Source of the DNA: Deltaproteobacteria bacterium
GTDB taxonomy: Bacteria > Desulfobacterota > Desulfarculia > Desulfarculales > Desulfarculaceae
Reading direction: 5' to 3'
Length of the DNA stretch: 34,444 nt
NCBI GenBank assembly: GCA_021811275.1
Contig: JAJZPI010000021.1
Coordinates: 1 to 34,444, forward strand
The notes under the pieces: generated by a model
The model's database searches: none
The model's input: only the letters and a program-made list of their open reading frames with translations
What the model was told of the DNA's origin: nothing
Program-made: the position numbers and the translations under genes
In this document: positions 6,947 through 14,934 of the stretch, one piece after another
How the letters are laid out: every line of letters starts with the position of its first letter
How positions within the stretch are numbered: the first letter of the stretch is position 1

Positions 6947-6975
6947 TTGCTTGGCCGGGCGGTTGGTTTCAAAAT
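6947..6975 (+). promoter_or_regulatory. Candidate promoter of the ferritin gene
   Basis: TTGCTT (6947-6952), a 17-bp spacer and CAAAAT (6970-6975). The predicted leader is about 60 nt. A CCCGGGC/GCCCGGG hairpin lies in it near 7000-7016. No convincing Fur box was found. Confidence 0.3.
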
Positions 6976-7040
6976 AGTGAGCATAGTCATTCCAAGACCC
7001 GGGCCGCGCCCGGGCCTTCATGAAGGGAGCCGCGAATACC

Positions 7041-7556
7041 ATGCTAAATCCCAAGATAGAAAAGGCGTTCAACGAGCAGATCAACGCCGAGACCTACTCC
7101 TCCTATCTCTACCTGTCCATGGCCGCCTGGTTCGACAACCAGCAACTGGCGGGTTTCGCCCACTGGATGAAGATCCAGGCATTGGAGGAGATGACCCACG
7201 CCTTGCGCTTCTACAACTACATCCACGACCGTGGGGGCAAGGTGTCCCTGAAGCCTGTCGCCGGCCCGCCCGCCAATTGGCAGTCCCCCCTCAACGCCTT
7301 CGAGGAGGTGCTCAAACACGAACTGCTGGTAACCGGCCTCATCAACAAGCTGGTTGGCTTGGCCCGCAAGGAGAACGACTACGCCAGCGATAATTATTTG
7401 CAGTGGTTCGTCAAGGAGCAGGTGGAGGAGGAGGCCAGCGCCGAGGATGTCATCGGCAAGCTCAAGATGATCAATCAGACCGAGGGCGGCCTGTTCCTGC
7501 TCGACAAGGACCTGAGCGCCCGCGTCTTCACCATGCCCATCGACGTCAGGCTCTAG
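7041..7556 (+). CDS. ftnA: Bacterial non-haem ferritin
   Basis: This is an iron-storage protein that oxidises Fe2+ and stores ferric mineral in a 24-mer shell. The 171-residue length is typical. The ferroxidase ligands align by number with E. coli FtnA: Glu17, Glu50, His53, Glu94, and Glu126, Gln127, Glu129 and Glu130 in the KEQVEEE segment. Each of the four bundle helices is present. The internal ATG at 7041 (MLNPKIEKAF) is preferred over one at 7020 because it matches the family N-terminus and AGGGAG lies about 11 nt upstream. The gene is monocistronic and divergent from the DHH phosphoesterase. It likely buffers iron for the many Fe-S proteins typical of such a lifestyle (inference). Confidence 0.96.
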   Translation: MLNPKIEKAFNEQINAETYSSYLYLSMAAWFDNQQLAGFAHWMKIQALEEMTHALRFYNYIHDRGGKVSLKPVAGPPANWQSPLNAFEEVLKHELLVTGLINKLVGLARKENDYASDNYLQWFVKEQVEEEASAEDVIGKLKMINQTEGGLFLLDKDLSARVFTMPIDVRL

Positions 7557-7564
7557 CCGTACTC

Positions 7565-7594
7565 CGCGCCCGTCCCGGACAAGGGCCGGGCGCG
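7565..7594. terminator. GC hairpin between convergent genes
   Basis: CGCGCCCG (7565-7572) pairs perfectly with CGGGCGCG (7587-7594). It lies directly between the ferritin stop and the stop of the convergent glycosyltransferase gene. There is no T-run, so termination would be atypical. Confidence 0.4.
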
Positions 7595-7601
7595 CCGTCC
7601 T

Positions 7602-9932
7602 CTAGCGCAGCTCCAGGCGGTCGAGCAGGAGGCTGCACCTCCGCGTGGGGCAGGAGCGCCAAGCCACGCTCAGCTTGTGGAAACCCCGCTCCACCTGGCC
7701 CAGGTCCACGGTCAGGTTCCGGTCCTCCAGGTCCCAGTTGCGCATGAACTCCCTACGGTCGATGGTCAGGATAACCTGGCCGGATCTCTTGGCCTCCCCG
7801 GTCAGCGTCAGCTTGGCCTCGCCGCCGGGGAAAAACATACGTCCGCCCAGGGAGTGGCCGTCCAAGAGCACCATGCCCCGCATCATGTCCGGATAGGCGT
7901 ACTCGGTCCAGGCCGCGGCCCCCTCGGAGTTCATCTGCTCGGCCTCCAGGAAGCGCGGCGGGTTGTGGCTGGCCGCCGCCAGGAACCCTGCGGCGACTAG
8001 GCCGGCGATGAGCGCGCAGGCCGCCGGCTCGCGCCGGTTCCAGCCCGCCGGCGGAGAAGCCGGGGCCTTGGCGGCGCCCCGCCAGATCAGCCAGCCGAGC
8101 GCCGCCAGCGCCGCCAGGGTCCCCCCCAGCCAGGCCCGCAGGCCCGGCGACAGCGTGAAGGTGCTGGGCAGCAGATGGTGCAGGTCCAGGTCCAGGGCCG
8201 CGGCAACCGCCCCCAGCAGGGGGTTTACGCCCTGGGGCCGGGAGAAGCGCAGCTGGGGAATCAGCGAACCCATCCAGGCGTAGAACAGACCCCAGGCCGC
8301 CGGCAGCCAGACCGCCAGGCGCAGCCAAGGCCGGTTCAGGGCCCCCAGGGCCAGGCCCAGGGGAAGGGCCGCCGCCGGCAACGCCACCGCCGCGAAGCGC
8401 CCGGGGATGGAGAAGCCGGCATACCACTGGAACCAACGCGTGAGGCAGACCATGCCCAGGTAGAGCCCCGCCGGGAGCGCCAAGTGGACGAAGGGCCGGG
8501 GCAGCCGCCTGAGACCCGCCGGCCAGGCGGCCAGGGATAGCACCAGGAGCGGAGCCGGGAGCAAGAGGCCGAAGTTCTGGTCCAGGGCCAACCCGGAGAA
8601 GAAGATGGACAACGGTTGCCACCAGGCCTGGACCCGCTTGAGCTGGAAAAGAGTCAGGCTCCACATCTCCGACAAGGCGCGCGGCCACCAGGAGGCGGGC
8701 AGCGCCCAGGCCAGCACGGCCAGCCCCGACAGGCCCAGGGCCGTCCAGGCCAGCGCCCGCCGCCAGCCCCAGCGCAGGGCCAGCAGCTCCAGGGCCCCCA
8801 TGAGGATCAGCCCCGCGCCCAGGGGCGCCAGGCGCAACTTCAGGCCCGCCAGGAGCGCGGCGGTCAGCGCCAGGCACAGCCCGGCCAGCCAGGGCCGCCG
8901 AGGCAGGGCCAGAAGCAGCCGGAGACCCACCAGGAACAGGAGCATCACCGGCACGTCGGGGTAGACCTGCTGGCTCATGAACAGCACCGGGGCCGAGGCC
9001 AGGGCCAGTCCGGTCCCGGCGGCCGCCGGCCCCGGCTTGAGCCCCGCTTCCTCCAGCCAGGCCAAAAGCTGCCAGGCCGCCAGGGCCATGAAGCCGGCGA
9101 AGAGCAGCATCACCCCCAGCCGGCCCGCCAGCCAATAGGCCGGGGCGGTCAGGAAGGGGAAGATCCAGGCCTGGGCCGTCTCCGGGCTTTGCCCCAGCTC
9201 CGGGCTGAAGCGGGCCCAGTAGAAACTTAGGTACTCCTGCTTCTCCATGGCCGGAAAGACGTTGAAGCTGCCCCGGCTGACCAGGCTGTGGGTCAGGAGC
9301 AGGTAGCCAACCTCGTCGCTGGCCGAGGAGATGGCCTCCTCGTTCCAGACCGCCAGCAGGCCCAGGATGGTCCAGGCCGCAAGGAATACCGCCAGCCGCC
9401 GTCGCCAGGCCTGGCCGGCCGGCTCGGCCGCGCGGGCCTCGGCGCTGAGATAGCCCTGCCAGAGCAGGCGCAAAAGCAGGATGGACTTGAGCGTGACCAT
9501 GCCCAGGAACACCAGGCCCAGGGCGGCGAAGCCGTTGCCCAGTTCGCGCCAGATGAACACCAGCGCGAACAGGGCCGGGCACCCGAGGTAGGTCAGGGCG
9601 TCCAGGCGCAGGAGCCTGCCCGCCAGGGCCGCCGGTCCGGGCTGGCCGCGGCCGGGCAGCAGCAAGGCCAGCGCCGCCAAAACCAGGCTGGGCGTGGCCA
9701 CCGCCGCCGGCCCGGCAAAGCAGACAAAGGCCTTGAGCCCCCAGGGCTTGGCCGCCGCGGCCATGATCCCGCCCTCCGAGGGCCGGTCCGGCAGGCCCAG
9801 GTGCTGCCAGAGCAGGCTGAGCATGAGCCCGCTGAACACCGCGGCCATGAGCCCCAAGGCGGCTTGCAGGATCACCGTACGGGGCGCGGACGGCAAGGGC
9901 TGGCTCGCCGCTATGGGACTGGCTTCGGCCAT
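7602..9932 (-). CDS. Polytopic membrane protein, probable GT-C glycosyltransferase with C-terminal beta domain
   Basis: The 776-residue integral membrane protein has about a dozen hydrophobic helices spread over residues 15-650. The loop near residue 200 carries an Asp-Glu pair (SSASDEVGYLLLTHSLV, Asp206-Glu207), as seen in the first extracytoplasmic loop of GT-C enzymes (ArnT/PMT/dolichyl-phosphate-mannose-dependent types), which transfer sugars from lipid-linked donors. After the last helix, residues about 655-776 look like a soluble beta-rich domain (LEAEQMN, LTLTGEAKRSGQVILTIDRRE, LTVDLGQVERGFHKLSV), perhaps carbohydrate binding. The ATG at 9932 is chosen; a GTG start at 10016 would add 28 polar residues. 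The Shine-Dalgarno sequence is weak (GGAG 13 nt upstream). The gene lies downstream of the phosphodiester glycosidase-type gene on the same strand, suggesting a shared envelope-glycan role, but donor and acceptor are unknown. Confidence 0.65.
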   Translation of the reverse strand: MAEASPIAASQPLPSAPRTVILQAALGLMAAVFSGLMLSLLWQHLGLPDRPSEGGIMAAAAKPWGLKAFVCFAGPAAVATPSLVLAALALLLPGRGQPGPAALAGRLLRLDALTYLGCPALFALVFIWRELGNGFAALGLVFLGMVTLKSILLLRLLWQGYLSAEARAAEPAGQAWRRRLAVFLAAWTILGLLAVWNEEAISSASDEVGYLLLTHSLVSRGSFNVFPAMEKQEYLSFYWARFSPELGQSPETAQAWIFPFLTAPAYWLAGRLGVMLLFAGFMALAAWQLLAWLEEAGLKPGPAAAGTGLALASAPVLFMSQQVYPDVPVMLLFLVGLRLLLALPRRPWLAGLCLALTAALLAGLKLRLAPLGAGLILMGALELLALRWGWRRALAWTALGLSGLAVLAWALPASWWPRALSEMWSLTLFQLKRVQAWWQPLSIFFSGLALDQNFGLLLPAPLLVLSLAAWPAGLRRLPRPFVHLALPAGLYLGMVCLTRWFQWYAGFSIPGRFAAVALPAAALPLGLALGALNRPWLRLAVWLPAAWGLFYAWMGSLIPQLRFSRPQGVNPLLGAVAAALDLDLHHLLPSTFTLSPGLRAWLGGTLAALAALGWLIWRGAAKAPASPPAGWNRREPAACALIAGLVAAGFLAAASHNPPRFLEAEQMNSEGAAAWTEYAYPDMMRGMVLLDGHSLGGRMFFPGGEAKLTLTGEAKRSGQVILTIDRREFMRNWDLEDRNLTVDLGQVERGFHKLSVAWRSCPTRRCSLLLDRLELR

Positions 9933-10215
9933 GGCCAAGGGCAAACTCCGCTGCGGTTGCCGGCGCGGGGGCCGCGCCCAAGGCGCGTGGCCCGTCCTAA
10001 GCGCGCAGTTTACCACAGCGGGCCGGGCGCGTGCCGCGCCCGATCAGCTATGAGAACCCGGCACGCCGGCGGGAAAAATTGAGCGCGGGATTACTTCACG
10101 GCATCCTCCGAGATGCTCCTGGCAATAACCACCAGCGCCGGATTTGGTGTAACCCAGCCATGAACGGAAGCGCGCGAGGGTAGCCCAGGGGGCAGCCTTA
10201 CCGACCCGCCACGCC

Positions 10216-10232
10216 AGGGGCGACGCGCCCCT
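10216..10232 (-). terminator. Hairpin at the end of the phosphodiester glycosidase-type gene
   Basis: AGGGGCG (10216-10222)/CGCCCCT (10226-10232) with loop ACG overlaps the TAG stop of the gene ending at 10231. It could stabilise the mRNA end; no T-run follows. The remainder of 10017-10215 shows no gene. Confidence 0.35.
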
Positions 10233-11067
10233 AGCGGGGGAAGACGGCCAGGGCGGCGGGCAGGTTGGCGGTGGGCCAGGGCATGGGCAGGTCACTGGTG
10301 GAGACGGGGCCGCCATATTGCTGATAGGTGAAGGAGTCGACCTCGAGGTCGAGCTGGGCCTCGGGTCCGCCGTCCATGCACATCACCTCACGCAGGCCCA
10401 GGCCGGCCTCGGAGACGAACTTGGCCAGCTCCCAGAGGGTGTGGCGGCCTTCGGTGACCATCACCAGCACCCGGTCGCGGCCGTCCTGGGCCACCAGGGT
10501 GCGGTTGGCGATCTTGTCACTCTGGCGGACGCGGATCTGGCCGAAGCGGTCCAGCAACATGAGGGACTGGGCGGCCTGGCGGTAGGGGGAGCCCTGGGGC
10601 TGGAAGGGGGTGTAGCGCAGGTCGAGCACCCGGGCCAGGGGCAGGCCGGGCTCCTCGGGCTCGGCCAGGAAGAGGGCCTCCAGGTGACCCATGAGGCGCC
10701 CGCGGCGGCGTCCGTCCTGGATCAGGAGCCCCAGGTAGGAGCGGTCGGCGGCGAACTGGCCGGCGTTGAACACGGCCAGGGCCCCGGCGAGCTTGCGCCA
10801 TTCCCCGGCCCTGCGGCCCTCCTGGCCATCGGCGGCGGCCAGCACCCGGAAGCGAAAGTGTTCGGGGTCGACCCTGAGCACGGCTATGCGCGGGCTGCCG
10901 GCGCGGGTGCTGGCCCCGGCCGCGAGAAAGCCGAATTGCAGGCCGGGGCGCAATTCCTGCCATTTCACCTGGGCCAAGGCCGGGGCGGGCAGAAGCAGCA
11001 GGCAGGCCAGCAGGAGGCCGGAGAGCCCGAGACGGGGGCGGGGTAGGTTGGGAAGGGCGGAAGGCAT
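10231..11067 (-). CDS. Secreted phosphodiester glycosidase (NAGPA) family protein
   Basis: The 278-residue protein begins with a Sec signal peptide (hydrophobic LLLACLLLLPAPALA, cleavage near residue 32). The mature part resembles the NAGPA/exopolysaccharide phosphodiester glycosidase domain: an early beta region (IAVLRVDPEHFRFRVL), the ALAVFNAGQF strand-turn, SLMLLDRFGQIRV, RVLVMVTEGRHTLWELAKFVSEAG and the terminal MCMDGGPEAQL motif with an Asp-Gly-Gly. Family enzymes remove sugar-phosphodiester caps; bacterial members act on envelope glycans or are uncharacterised. The start at 11067 precedes the signal peptide directly, though the Shine-Dalgarno sequence is poor. It is divergent from the aldolase gene, with which it shares a 133-bp promoter region. 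Confidence 0.8.
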   Translation of the reverse strand: MPSALPNLPRPRLGLSGLLLACLLLLPAPALAQVKWQELRPGLQFGFLAAGASTRAGSPRIAVLRVDPEHFRFRVLAAADGQEGRRAGEWRKLAGALAVFNAGQFAADRSYLGLLIQDGRRRGRLMGHLEALFLAEPEEPGLPLARVLDLRYTPFQPQGSPYRQAAQSLMLLDRFGQIRVRQSDKIANRTLVAQDGRDRVLVMVTEGRHTLWELAKFVSEAGLGLREVMCMDGGPEAQLDLEVDSFTYQQYGGPVSTSDLPMPWPTANLPAALAVFPR

Positions 11068-11121
11068 GGAGTCAGTCTAGCCCCTGCCGGGCGGGCTGGC
11101 AAGGCCGGCAGGGGGCTCCCT

Positions 11122-11161
11122 GGGGCCGGCCGGGGCGGTTGACACCCGGGGCCGGCCGGGG
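11122..11161. repeat. Paired GGGGCCGGCCGGGG direct repeats in the divergent promoter region
   Basis: Two exact 14-bp copies (11122-11135 and 11148-11161) with a self-complementary GGCCGGCC core have starts 26 bp apart, about 2.5 helical turns. They flank the TTGACA at 11139. This is a possible pair of operator sites for the aldolase gene, the divergent 10231-11067 gene, or both. Confidence 0.55.
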
Positions 11162-11168
11162 CTACCCT
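11139..11168 (+). promoter_or_regulatory. Candidate aldolase promoter
   Basis: A perfect TTGACA (11139-11144) is followed after 18 bp by TACCCT (11163-11168). A better -10 match, TATAAG (11175-11180), is 30 bp away, too far for this -35 box. The -35 box lies between the two 14-bp repeats. Confidence 0.35.
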
Positions 11169-11200
11169 GCCGCCTATAAGCCCGAGCAAGGGGAGGCAGC

Positions 11201-12010
11201 ATGAAGGCGCGCAGGCTTGGCCGCATTTTGGCCGCCGACGGACGCTCGCTGGTCCTGGCCATGGACCACGGGGCCATCGCCGGGCCCCTGCCCGGCATCG
11301 AATCCCCGGAGCGGGCCCTGGAGCAGGCCAGCCGGGCGGGGGTGGACGCGGTTCTCATGACCCGGGGGGCCCTGGAGGCCGGCTGGGCCAGCCTGGACGC
11401 CCGGGTGGGGGTGATCCTGCGGCTGACGGGGGGATTCACTCTGCTGACCGACCCCCAAAATTTCGAGGAGCGCCTTTTGGGCTCGGCCGAGGACGCCCTG
11501 TTCCTGGCCGCCGACGCCGCGGCGGTGACGGTCAAGTTCGGGCACGCCCGCGAGGGGGACTTCATGGCCCAGGCCGGACGCACGGCGGCGGCCTGCGCGC
11601 GGTGGAACCTGCCGCTGATGATCGAGGTGATGCCCCGGGGCGAACGGGCCAAGGCCATGGGCGATGCCGAGGCCCTGGCCCTGGCCTGCCGCGCCGCCGC
11701 CGAGCTGGGCGCGGACCTGGTCAAGGCCCCCTTCCCGGGCTCAACGCAGGCCATGGAGCGGGTGAGCAAGGGCTGCCCGGTGCCGATTCTGATTCTGGGA
11801 GGGGAAAAGGACCCCGACCCAGGCGGCGTTTTCGGTCTGGTGGACCAGGCCCTGGCCGGCGGGGCGGCCGGGGTGTGCATGGGCCGCAACCTTTTCGGCC
11901 ATGCCAACCCCGTGGGCATGATAGCCCTCTTGCGGGAGCTGATCCACGGCGGCGGCGACGCCGCCGAACTGGCCGAGGCCGCCCGGCGGATGAGTGCGGC
12001 CACGGCCTGA
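11201..12010 (+). CDS. DhnA-type class I aldolase (fructose-bisphosphate aldolase/LsrF-like)
   Basis: The 269-residue TIM-barrel aldolase belongs to the archaeal-type class I (DhnA/LsrF/AroA') family, which forms a Schiff base with its substrate. LAMDHG (Asp22-Gly24) is at the first strand. Lys175 in ADLVKAPFPG is the predicted Schiff-base lysine, matching the position known for archaeal FBP aldolase. GVCMGRNLFGH is the C-terminal phosphate-binding loop. GGGGAG lies about 8 nt before the ATG at 11201. Relatives act on fructose 1,6-bisphosphate, on autoinducer-2 intermediates (LsrF), or make 2-amino-3,7-dideoxy-D-threo-hept-6-ulosonate for aromatic amino acids. None of those pathway genes is adjacent, so the substrate stays open. 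Confidence 0.85.
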   Translation: MKARRLGRILAADGRSLVLAMDHGAIAGPLPGIESPERALEQASRAGVDAVLMTRGALEAGWASLDARVGVILRLTGGFTLLTDPQNFEERLLGSAEDALFLAADAAAVTVKFGHAREGDFMAQAGRTAAACARWNLPLMIEVMPRGERAKAMGDAEALALACRAAAELGADLVKAPFPGSTQAMERVSKGCPVPILILGGEKDPDPGGVFGLVDQALAGGAAGVCMGRNLFGHANPVGMIALLRELIHGGGDAAELAEAARRMSAATA

Positions 12011-12094
12011 GGCTGGGGGTCGGGCTGTCAGGCGGGTCTTGGTGGGCTGCATGACATAGGGCCGCTGGTGGCGGTTGCGTAGCAGGAGGCCTCC

Positions 12095-12190
12095 CGCTTA
12101 ACACGCGGCAATAAGCGCTTAAACGCCAGATGAAAGGCCCTCTGGGGTCTCGGGGGGACGAAATAATCACGAAAGAGCAACGAGGGCCTT
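12095..12190. repeat. Inverted repeats in the region upstream of nuoA
   Basis: AAGGCCCTC (12134-12142) is the exact complement of GAGGGCCTT (12182-12190), enclosing 39 nt. CGCTTA/TAAGCG (12095-12100/12112-12117) lies just before. The right arm overlaps a possible -35 box TTGACG (12189-12194), whose best -10 partner is only TTAATT (12213-12218), so the nuo promoter assignment is weak. The remainder of 12011-12373 shows no gene. Confidence 0.45.
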
Positions 12191-12373
12191 GACGCGGACC
12201 CCCTTCATGGCCTTAATTTATAACTATGGGGAGTTGGCAAGGCCCCTCGCAACAGACGAAAATTCATTTTGAAAATAACACCTTCTCCGCCCGCCCCGGG
12301 GCGGTGCGACATTGCAAGGGCGACTATCGGCAGCTAGCGCGAAGCGACGACCAACCAAACGGCGGGGTGCAGA

Positions 12374-12739
12374 ATGCCTGGCCAGGTGTGGACCGACTAC
12401 TTCTTCGTATTGGTCTACCTGCTGGTCGGCGTGGCCTTCGCCCTGGTTCCCCTCTTTCTGGCCGCCCTCATAACCCCCCGCAGCCTCGGCGCAAAGAAGC
12501 TCGTCAGCTACGAATCCGGCATGATGCCCATCGGCGGGGCCTGGATTCAGTTCGGGGTCTCCTACTACCTCTTCGCCCTGGTGTTCCTGGCCTTCGACGT
12601 GGACGTGCTCTATCTATTCCCCACCCTGGTGGCCTATGGCGGCTTCGCCTGGCGGGACTTGGTGGGCATGCTGCTCTTTTTAGGAATCCTCAGCCTGGCC
12701 ATCGTCTACGCCTGGTGCAAGGGGGTGTTCGAGTGGTAG
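12374..12739 (+). CDS. nuoA: NADH-quinone oxidoreductase subunit A
   Basis: This small membrane subunit of complex I is 121 residues with three transmembrane helices. The conserved loop is [16 protein letters not shown], and the second helix region [17 protein letters not shown] carries the usual acidic residues. It lies at the Q-module/membrane-arm junction. It opens the operon; GGGGTG just upstream serves as ribosome site. The stop TAG (12737-12739) overlaps the start of nuoB. Confidence 0.95.
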   Translation: MPGQVWTDYFFVLVYLLVGVAFALVPLFLAALITPRSLGAKKLVSYESGMMPIGGAWIQFGVSYYLFALVFLAFDVDVLYLFPTLVAYGGFAWRDLVGMLLFLGILSLAIVYAWCKGVFEW

Positions 12740-13275
12740 AGGCCGCGCTGGTGCAGCCGCGGGTAAAGCTTGTCCTCCTGGAAGACCTGCTGGGCGCGGT
12801 GCGGGCCAACTCGCTCTGGCCCATGACCTTCGGCCTGGCCTGCTGCGCCATCGAGATGATGGCCGCCGGGGCCAGCCGCTTCGACCTGGACCGCTTCGGG
12901 GCGGGGGTCTTTCGGCCCTCGCCGCGCCAGTCGGACGTTATGATCGTGGCCGGCACCATAAGCCGCAAGATGGCCGCCACGGTGGTAACCCTCTACGAGC
13001 AGATGCCCGCGCCCAAGTGGGTGATCGCCATGGGCAACTGCGCCATCGGCGGCGGGCCCTTCAGCTATCCCGGCCAGTACGCCATCGTCAACGGCGCAGA
13101 CAAGATCCTGCCCGTGGATGTTTACGTGCCCGGCTGCCCGCCCCGCCCCGAGGCCCTGATCCAGGGGGTGCTGGAGCTGCAGGACCGCCTGACCAAGCAG
13201 GGGCGCACAAACCTGCTCAGGCGCTTCGGGCGCTTCCCCGAGCCGGCCGCGGGGGAAGGAGGGTCCCGGGTGTGA
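12733..13275 (+). CDS. nuoB: NADH-quinone oxidoreductase subunit B (cluster N2)
   Basis: This subunit carries the terminal [4Fe-4S] cluster N2 that reduces quinone. The four ligands are visible: the tandem Cys37-Cys38 ([10 protein letters not shown]), Cys103 (GNCAIGGG) and Cys135 (VPGCPPRPE). It is 180 residues. The start is GTG at 12733, inside the end of nuoA, with AAGGGGG about 6 nt upstream; the frame is open further 5' but that part does not resemble NuoB. The end overlaps nuoC by 4 bp (GTGA), implying translational coupling. Confidence 0.95.
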   Translation: MVEAALVQPRVKLVLLEDLLGAVRANSLWPMTFGLACCAIEMMAAGASRFDLDRFGAGVFRPSPRQSDVMIVAGTISRKMAATVVTLYEQMPAPKWVIAMGNCAIGGGPFSYPGQYAIVNGADKILPVDVYVPGCPPRPEALIQGVLELQDRLTKQGRTNLLRRFGRFPEPAAGEGGSRV

Positions 13276-13754
13276 GCACCGCGGAACGCACAGCCCTGCG
13301 TCTGGCCCACCGCTTCGGCCAGGCCGCCCTGCGCGAGGTCGAATACGCGCGCTACGGCTTCCACCTGCGCTTGGAGCTGGCCCCCGACCACCTGCGCGAG
13401 CTGGCCGCCCTCATGCGCGAGTCCGGCTTTTACCTGGAGTACATCACGGCGGTGGACCAGCCGAAGCACCTGGAGCTGATCTACGTCTACGGCCTGACCA
13501 GCGAGCCCTGCCGGGTCATGGCCCTGGCGCCCACCCCCAAGGGCCAAGGCGTGCTGAGCATCGCCCACGTATTTTCAGCCGCCGACTGGCAGGAGCGCGA
13601 GGTCTTCGACATGTTCGGCCAGCGCTTCATCGGCCACCCCAACCTTAAACGCATCCTGCTGCCCGAGGAGGCGGACTTTCATCCCCTGCTCAAGGACTTC
13701 CGGGCCGGGCCCGAGCTGGGCGGGGACGAGGTGGACTTGGGGTCGTATCAATAG
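13272..13754 (+). CDS. nuoC: NADH-quinone oxidoreductase subunit C (30-kDa)
   Basis: This 160-residue peripheral Q-module subunit is not fused to NuoD. The family signature is near the C-terminus: [20 protein letters not shown], followed by [15 protein letters not shown]. The GTG start at 13272 overlaps the nuoB stop. No frameshift is seen. It packs against NuoD and NuoB at the base of the peripheral arm. Confidence 0.94.
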   Translation: MSTAERTALRLAHRFGQAALREVEYARYGFHLRLELAPDHLRELAALMRESGFYLEYITAVDQPKHLELIYVYGLTSEPCRVMALAPTPKGQGVLSIAHVFSAADWQEREVFDMFGQRFIGHPNLKRILLPEEADFHPLLKDFRAGPELGGDEVDLGSYQ

Positions 13755-13769
13755 GGGGACAGAAAGGCC

Positions 13770-14906
13770 ATGACTCCCGCAACGCCCGAGCCCGCGCTGC
13801 GCAAGACACTGACCGAGGAGACCTTCTTCCTCAACCTGGGCCCCCAGCACCCCAGCACCCACGGGGTGCTGCGGCTGCTGCTGAGGCTGGACGGCGAGCG
13901 CATAGTGACCTGCCAGCCCGTCCTTGGCTACAGCCACCGCGGCCACGAGCACATGGCCCAGAACCGCACCTACCTGCAGTTCATGCCCAACCCCCCCCGC
14001 ATGGACTACCTGGCCGGGCTCATGTACAATCACGCCTACTGTTTGGCGGTGGAGCGGGCCTGCGGCCTGGAGGTTCCTCCCCGGGCCATCCACATCCGCC
14101 TGATCTGCGCCGAGCTCAACCGCATAAGCAGCCACCTGCTCTGGTTCGGGGCCTACCTCATGGACTTGGGGGCCTTCACCCCCTTCCTCTACGCCTTCGA
14201 CGACCGCGAGGACATCCTGGCCATCCTGGGCGAGGCCACCGGCAGCCGGCTCACCTACAGCTATTGCCGCTTCGGCGGGGTGGCCCGCGACATCAACCAG
14301 GCCTTCATCGACGGCGTGCGTGCCTTCATCCCCAAGATGCGCGCCCGGCTCAAGGACTACGACACCCTGGTCACCAAGAACATCATCTTCGTCAACCGCA
14401 CCAAGGGGGTGGGGGTGATCAGCCGGGAGCGGGCCAAGGCCCACGCCCTCACCGGGCCTTGCCTGCGCGCCAGCGGGACGGCCTTCGACATCCGCAAGGC
14501 CGAGCCCTACGGGTTCTATCCCCAGTTCGACTTCGACATCCCGGTGTTGACCGGCGGCGACTGCTTCGACCGCTACATGATCAGGCTTCTGGAAATCGAG
14601 CAGAGCCTACGCATCGTCGAGCAGGCCCTGAACCGGCTGCCGGCCGGGCCGGTCAAGGCCGAGGGCGTGCCCCAGTTCATCACGCCCCCCTCGGGGCAAT
14701 ACCATTTCAGCTACGAGACCGCGCGCGGCCACCTGGGCATTTTCCTGGTCTCCGACGGCAGCCGGGTGCCCTACCGCATGAAGTGGAGGGTGCCGTCTTT
14801 GAGCAACTTGAGCATTCTCCCGGTGCTGTTGCCCGGCACCCTGGTGGCCGACACCATCGCCATCCTGGGCAGCATCGACGTGGTGATGCCCGAGATCGAC
14901 CGCTAG
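13770..14906 (+). CDS. nuoD: NADH-quinone oxidoreductase subunit D (49-kDa)
   Basis: This 378-residue quinone-site subunit is related to [NiFe]-hydrogenase large subunits but lacks the Ni ligands. Landmarks are [14 protein letters not shown] near the N-terminus (quinone-head histidine loop), [13 protein letters not shown], and the [13 protein letters not shown]-terminus. The usual HRGIEK-type helix reads [13 protein letters not shown], a variant worth noting. The ATG at 13770 follows AGGGGGACAGAAAGG, and the gap to nuoC is 15 bp. Confidence 0.95.
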   Translation: MTPATPEPALRKTLTEETFFLNLGPQHPSTHGVLRLLLRLDGERIVTCQPVLGYSHRGHEHMAQNRTYLQFMPNPPRMDYLAGLMYNHAYCLAVERACGLEVPPRAIHIRLICAELNRISSHLLWFGAYLMDLGAFTPFLYAFDDREDILAILGEATGSRLTYSYCRFGGVARDINQAFIDGVRAFIPKMRARLKDYDTLVTKNIIFVNRTKGVGVISRERAKAHALTGPCLRASGTAFDIRKAEPYGFYPQFDFDIPVLTGGDCFDRYMIRLLEIEQSLRIVEQALNRLPAGPVKAEGVPQFITPPSGQYHFSYETARGHLGIFLVSDGSRVPYRMKWRVPSLSNLSILPVLLPGTLVADTIAILGSIDVVMPEIDR

Positions 14907-14934
14907 CCCGCCCGCGGGCGGCAAGGGCTTATTG

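Noticed and set aside
6975-7000. Possible Fur box before the ferritin gene
   Set aside because: The TGA/TCA half-sites are too few and mis-spaced for the 7-1-7 Fur consensus.
12234-12250. TGGCAAGGCCCCTCGC resembles a sigma-54 -24/-12 promoter before nuoA
   Set aside because: The GG-to-GC spacing is one base too long and the -12 element is poor.
12226-12732. In-frame 5' extension of nuoB from 12226
   Set aside because: It would overlap all of nuoA in another frame and has no NuoB-like sequence; GTG 12733 has a good ribosome site.
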